Translations under genes and position numbers: made by a program
Source of the DNA: Psococerastis gibbosa
Lineage: Eukaryota; Arthropoda; Insecta; Psocodea; Psocidae
Length of the DNA stretch: 64,000 bases
Direction of reading: 5' to 3'
Assembly: GCA_963971405.1 (NCBI GenBank)
Contig: OZ020487.1
Coordinates: 10,389,344 to 10,453,343 of the forward strand
Part shown: in pieces, positions 34,901-40,900 of the stretch
How positions within the stretch are numbered: position 1 is the first letter of the stretch
Layout of the letters: each line of letters starts with the position of its first letter
The notes under the pieces: model-generated
Database searches by the model: none
What the model was told of the DNA's origin: nothing
Seen by the model: only the letters and a program-made list of their open reading frames with translations

Positions 34901-37900
34901 TAAAGGGTTCTAAAAATTAATTAATTAATTTGCTCTCACCCCTTGTTGTTCACAAAAAAAAAAAAAATGGACGAATCAAATATGAGTGTTATAGAAGCCA
35001 AACGGGCTAAGTCCACAGATTTCTGAAATTGAGTTTTTGGCTCCAATAGATTCGTCTGGTTGAAATCTATCCATTGAATTAATAATGATCAGAAGCTACC
35101 TAATTCTGGCATAGCCCATAGTTAAAATAGTTCAAAAATTGAGCTTAGATGCAATCACAGGCCACTTAGCTATAGTTTTTTGGTTCCCTGAAATATTGAC
35201 TGAAATGGACTTTACCCGTTTTGCTTCAATACCACTCATATCATCAAATACCTGACAATTGTCTGCACTTGGCACTTTGCACAGTAAAATATCCTTGGGT
35301 ACCTACTTTTTTTTTGATCTGAGAAACCCTCAATTTGTAAATTTATACTGCTCTTGTCAGCAACGTCTTCAAAGGACAGTCTAAATACAACCAACCTTCC
35401 AGAATATTTCATTTCTTATTCATTGGCTCGAACTCTTTCTTTGATCGGTGATCCTTTGATACTTTCTCAGAAATTCAAATGTCTATAATAATAATAACAG
35501 TATAGCCTCATAAAATGTGTGCAGTGGAGCCTATGTTTTTTCTCGCTTCAGAGGAGAGGAACGTATTCCCAATAATATAAGTCTGCTCCAGAAACGTCCT
35601 TTATCACAAGATACAAATACAATATAGGCTCGAATATTGGAAACTTTGGTAACAATAGGCGTTGTTCTGGATCAATGAGATATTCAATTTCACAATGATA
35701 CTCGTACAATGTGAACAAAGTACCTAGGTATTCCCATATTGCAATCTTTCGATCTCATATTGAAAATAGAGTTGTTGTTTTCTATCACAATTGATGAATC
35801 CTGCTGAATTGCCAGCTCGGAGTACAGTGCACTTATATAATACATGTTCGGCCTAGGTGTCGTCTAAACAAGTCGAGGGATTCTTATCCGATACTTGCAC
35901 ACCGGCATTACAATAAGCTACCATTTTTAGTAAGTCAGTTGGATCCAGCTTGTTTCAGAACATATATCGTATTAAGAGCAGACTTATTGACGCCTCACTA
36001 TATAATTTGGATGAGTACGACCCCAGGAGCTGGACTATTTAAATGTCTCCTCCTTTTTTTCGTACAGAACCCTCTCGGGTGGCTATTTGCATTTATTATA
36101 TTTTATATCTTTGACTTGCAATTATAATTTGGTATTGTGACACGTTCGATCCGGCTCTGGCTGGTCAGGGACTCTAATTTTTGTATTGTATTGTATTGTA
36201 TTGCAGGGTTATTATACGGCTGTCTGTTTTTTTTTTTTTTTTTTTTTTTTTTTTAGTTCAAAGTCGATTTGTACAGGAAATATCGCTCGCAGAGCAGTCA
36301 AAAATTTCCATTCAATTATTCGCAATAATGTTCCGCTACATTTCAAGACAGGACATGTGGCCTATATATTGCAGTATTGTAATACTAAAGCATTGCATTT
36401 TTCAAATAAAGACGTATGCTCACAGACCTGTTCGGTTAGATAGTTGTGTAGCTGTGCTAACCTGTCTAGCAATACGAATTTTGTCAATAAGAGCAGAGAG
36501 GGCACTTTTTTCTATATCAACGAATTTCGACATGTGGCCTTCACTAACTCAAATTCGCCACAGTTCTTGAGCTCTTTCCTCGGCGCCCGGCGCAACAACC
36601 ACACCAATCGTTTCATGTACAATTCAAATTCATTAAGAGGACATGCTACGTAGGAAATGAGCACCCCAAAATTTGTTGTTTTTATGGACTTTTTATTTTT
36701 TATTTAATTAACAAAGCAAGTCATTAAAGAATTGGCTCATGGAAGTTGTAGAAGACTATTTCTTGCATCATATAATCGGATATTTTTACTTTTTGGTTGT
36801 GTAGTTCTTCCAAAAATCCCAGAATACGCATAATTTTAGTGCGTTCTGGTATTTATGAAAGAACTAAGTTACCAAAAATTTAATATTTCCTATTACATGA
36901 TGTATGAAGCAGTCTTCTACAACTTCTATGAGCCAAATTTTTAATGACATGCTTTGTTAATTAAATAAAAAATAAAATGTCAATAAAAACAACAAATTTT
37001 GGGGTGCTATTTTTCTACGTAGCATATCCTCTTAATCTATGTTAGAAAGAAGTGGGTATATAGAACCTATAGAGGTATTGTACTGACATGTATGAAAATG
37101 ACTGAAAAAAGTTCTACTACTTGTCTTGATAATTTTGACTTTGGCTTCCCTCCGATTATCTCTTAAACGAGCATGTAAGAAAATCAGCGTCTTTTTTATT
37201 TACAAATCGGCGCCTAAATAGAATAAAAGAAAATCCACGTAACTCCTTCGATCCAACCGAAACCAGAGGATTTAGAAACAACTTGACTTGACGGGATTCG
37301 AACCCACGATCGACGCCTGTCTTAACCGCTGGATCACAAACCCGACAAGTACAGTGTCCTCTGAATCCCATACTTATTATATTGCTCTTCGACAAGATTC
37401 GTACCGATTGCTAGACAGCTAGGTTGTACCTAATCTACCCCCCCCCCCCCCCGACTAATGTTACTCCGTTAGTTGAACCAATAACATTAAATTTTCTGCT
37501 CTACTTTACTACTACTCAGGGTCATTCACCCTCGTGCATAGTGGTAGTATCACACGGCGCATTGCAATCAAGGTCGGCCGCTACCCCCTTATGACCAAGC
37601 TCTGTGTTGTCTCGTCATTGGTGTCCGTTGTTCCCTCAACTTTACTGATTTATACAGATGGTGGACTGTACAACTGAAGTTTCGTTCAGTGGCTGAACGA
37701 TAGATTCGGTTAGGGGGGGGGGAGCTATCATTAGGTACTCCAATTTTCATAAAAATTTAGAAGGGGAAAGCCGTTCTTGCCAACGTCCATACGTACACAA
37801 CTTTTATATTAAGGGGTTTAAGTCCTGGTGAGTCTGGTTACAGACCTTGCCTGCATCTGGTTTCCAATTTCGGGTTGCTATGGCTCGGTGATAAATGTAA

Positions 37901-40900
37901 TTAACCCTTGCGATACATAGGCTAAGCATAATCATTTAATGGGCGTAGGATTAATTACAGCAGCCCATAGAACCTTGCCCAATGCCAATGATCTCATGGA
38001 TTTTTGGACATTATTGCATTGTTTCCGTATGCATTTTTGGCCATTAGCATACCGGTACGCGTCCTCAACGTAAAGCTACACCGGCTACACGCGATAATGA
38101 ACAAGCTGAGACAAGCTTAGGCGCCCATTCCATCTCCGGCTAGGGCTATTTACAAAAACGGTGACGTGGTAGCAGACATTCAAGACTTAGGTGGCGTTTC
38201 CATCGACCTCGCATTGCAGAATGCAAATGACATTGACGGAAATTAGAATTTTTTTTTATAGAAATCTATTAAAATGTTTGTACTTAACATATCCCATGAC
38301 GCCATTTTTTAATTTTAGTTTGTTTGTTTGTAATTTTACTGTATGATCATTGATCAATTTTAACTATGGCATAGAGGAAAATAAACATTTCTGACAATTC
38401 TGCAATGCGACGTCGATGGAAACCCCGCCTAAGTCTTGAATGTCTGCTACCACGTCACTGTATTTGTAAATAGTCCTAGCTGGTCGGTGGAATGGGCGCC
38501 TTACCAGTTAACACTGACACAATTCAACAGGCCTCGCCGCAATATTCAAGATATTGCGGTATTATACATTCAACTAATGTAGGTTGGAGAGGATTTAGGA
38601 AAAAACAGGACTTGGCGGGATTCGAACACGATTAGGCGTAAATCGCGGGTTCGAATCCAGTCAAGGTCTCTTTGCCTGTTTGGGTAGGAGCCAAGCTAAG
38701 CATTAGATTTTGCTTTTGCGCATTCTATTTTATTGGTGTTGTATCGTATATTAGTCATAGTCAATGTATGCATTTGCCAATCTCCACTTCCATTACAAAC
38801 CAACTTTATTCTCTATTCTAGAGAAATGTTCCATTTCCCATTTTGTCACTTGTCAAAATAACGGGAAATGTAACTTTCCATTTGAAATAAAGGGATCTTC
38901 TCATGTCAAAAAAAGTAAGCTGAGTTTGTAAAATTTACATAATTATTCCTTTGGCGAATTTTTATTATCAAAGAATGAGAGATAGCGTAGGAGAATTTGT
39001 TTTCATACTGCTGCACTTATTATACAGCTTTATTAATAATTATTACTACTAACTATGGTACGTGGTGTTCATTCATTGCCCACTTATTGGGGGGGGGGGG
39101 AATTCTCTAACTTCACTTTAATAAAGCTATAATACCGTTCGAAAAGGTACCCAGAGATTAGCTTCGCTTCGCTTCCTGCCATGGTTCTACCGACAGTGTA
39201 TTGGAACTAGCCTTTATCATACACTGGACCAGGGGTTCCCAAAATTTTTGTCCGTCGACCACTAGATTATTTTATGATTTACTGTGGACCCCCATGGCTA
39301 TGATAGGAAAATCGTCAAATTCTAGGACCAAGATCAAGTAGCTTGTGCCTACAATTACGTGGTAATATTTGATTAAATGTTTAGAACTGGTATCGGGCGG
39401 ATTTTGTAGTTCAGTATAAAGCCTTACTGTATTTTATTTCAAATTTCCAATAACTCAGCTGTTTTACATTCTTATTTCTTACTCTGGCCCGTGGACCACT
39501 TGATATATGTCGGTGGACCACCGGTGGTCCATGGACAACAGACTGGGCACCCCTGCACTGGACTGATTAAAACTTACCCATGTTCATGCACGTTCTATAG
39601 ACAGTCTTGACACTTTTCACAGGCATTGGGTCGTTGTGCTGAAGAGGTTCAGTCAGCATTTGGTGCACATACCGGTCCAACTTTTCATCCAAGATATCAA
39701 ACTGGTTCCAATGACTCTCGGTAGCCGGCACCGGGTGGTTGGCTATCCACTTTCCACAGGCGTACGAGTAAAAATCAACGCAGGGGGACACCGAGTCGTT
39801 GACACTTTGGATAATGTTCAGCGCTGCAAAAACAAATTAAATTTTTATCGAATTAACTGAAAACAGATTGCAATTTGCCTTCGGGTTAAAATACTCGTTC
39901 ATTTAAAATGCTTATTTGAAATTAATTTTTCATGACGCGTCCACGCAAATTTAACTGGGGAGGAGTTCACAGGATTTTTCTATTTTTTTTTTTTCTATTT
40001 ATTTAATGTTTTTGTCAGGATGTCTGAAGTCTTGCAAGACCAATGGGTCTGTCTGCAAGTTCTTCACTATATGTACTTGTACCTTTTTGAGACGTCTGTA
40101 GGCCATGTCTAGTATTCTGTTATTTTAATTTTAATTAAAAATTTATTCGATTTTACTATGGAGCCATGACTTTACTTGTTGTTTTATTTCCCTGTATTTT
40201 TTCAGATCTTTTATTATATAGATATTATAATATATTTATTTTTATTTATTATAATATATTTATTTATAATATTATTTATATAGATATTATAATATAGGTA
40301 CTGAAATTTTATCAATGAAAGATTTCTTATCCCGCACATGAAAAACTAAAAACAAAATATATAAAGTATACTTACACGCAGTGAAGCATTCTTCAGTCAT
40401 AGATGGGGTCATATAATGTCGACCTATTGCAATATTATAATGATATACTGATACTTTATCAATGAAATATTTAATGTGTCACACAATCATGAAAAGCTAA
40501 AGAAAAAATATATTTAGTGTACTTACACGCAGTGAAGCATTCTCCAGTCGGACTCATGGGGTCATAAGTTTCCGGTCTATTGTAATATTGGTGTAAAATA
40601 TACTGATACTTTATCAATTATAGAATTTAATATGTCACACATGAAAAACTAAAGACAAAATATATAGACTATATATATTGTGTACTTACACGCAGTGAAG
40701 CATTCTTCAGTCATACAGATGGGGTCATAATTTTCCGACTTACTCTCAAATAGGCTATTTATCGAATTTAAAGAATTCATATTTTTTGACCTTCCAGCAT
40801 CATGCGACAAGTATCTCGCATCAATAAAAATTAATCTGTAAATAATACTGTAATTATGATTCAAAAATGATTTACTTTGTCAATAGTGTTGCATATTCCA

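Larger units (their letters stand above)
40300..40690. repeat. Tandem array of about 151-163 bp units containing an exon end
   Basis: CTTACACGCAGTGAAGCATT recurs at 40371, 40522 and 40685, followed each time by GATACTTTATCAAT, ATGTGTCACAC-like and AAACTAAAGACAAAATATAT. Each unit carries the 3' part of M13 exon 1 and its donor. Confidence 0.9.

Noticed and set aside
36181..36570. 129-codon open frame
   Set aside because: Begins in a TTGTA repeat and poly-T tract; the remainder has no homology pattern.
37255..37330. Possible tRNA gene on the minus strand
   Set aside because: A and B boxes are present but no paired acceptor stem was found, and similar heads occur in repeats; a SINE is more likely.
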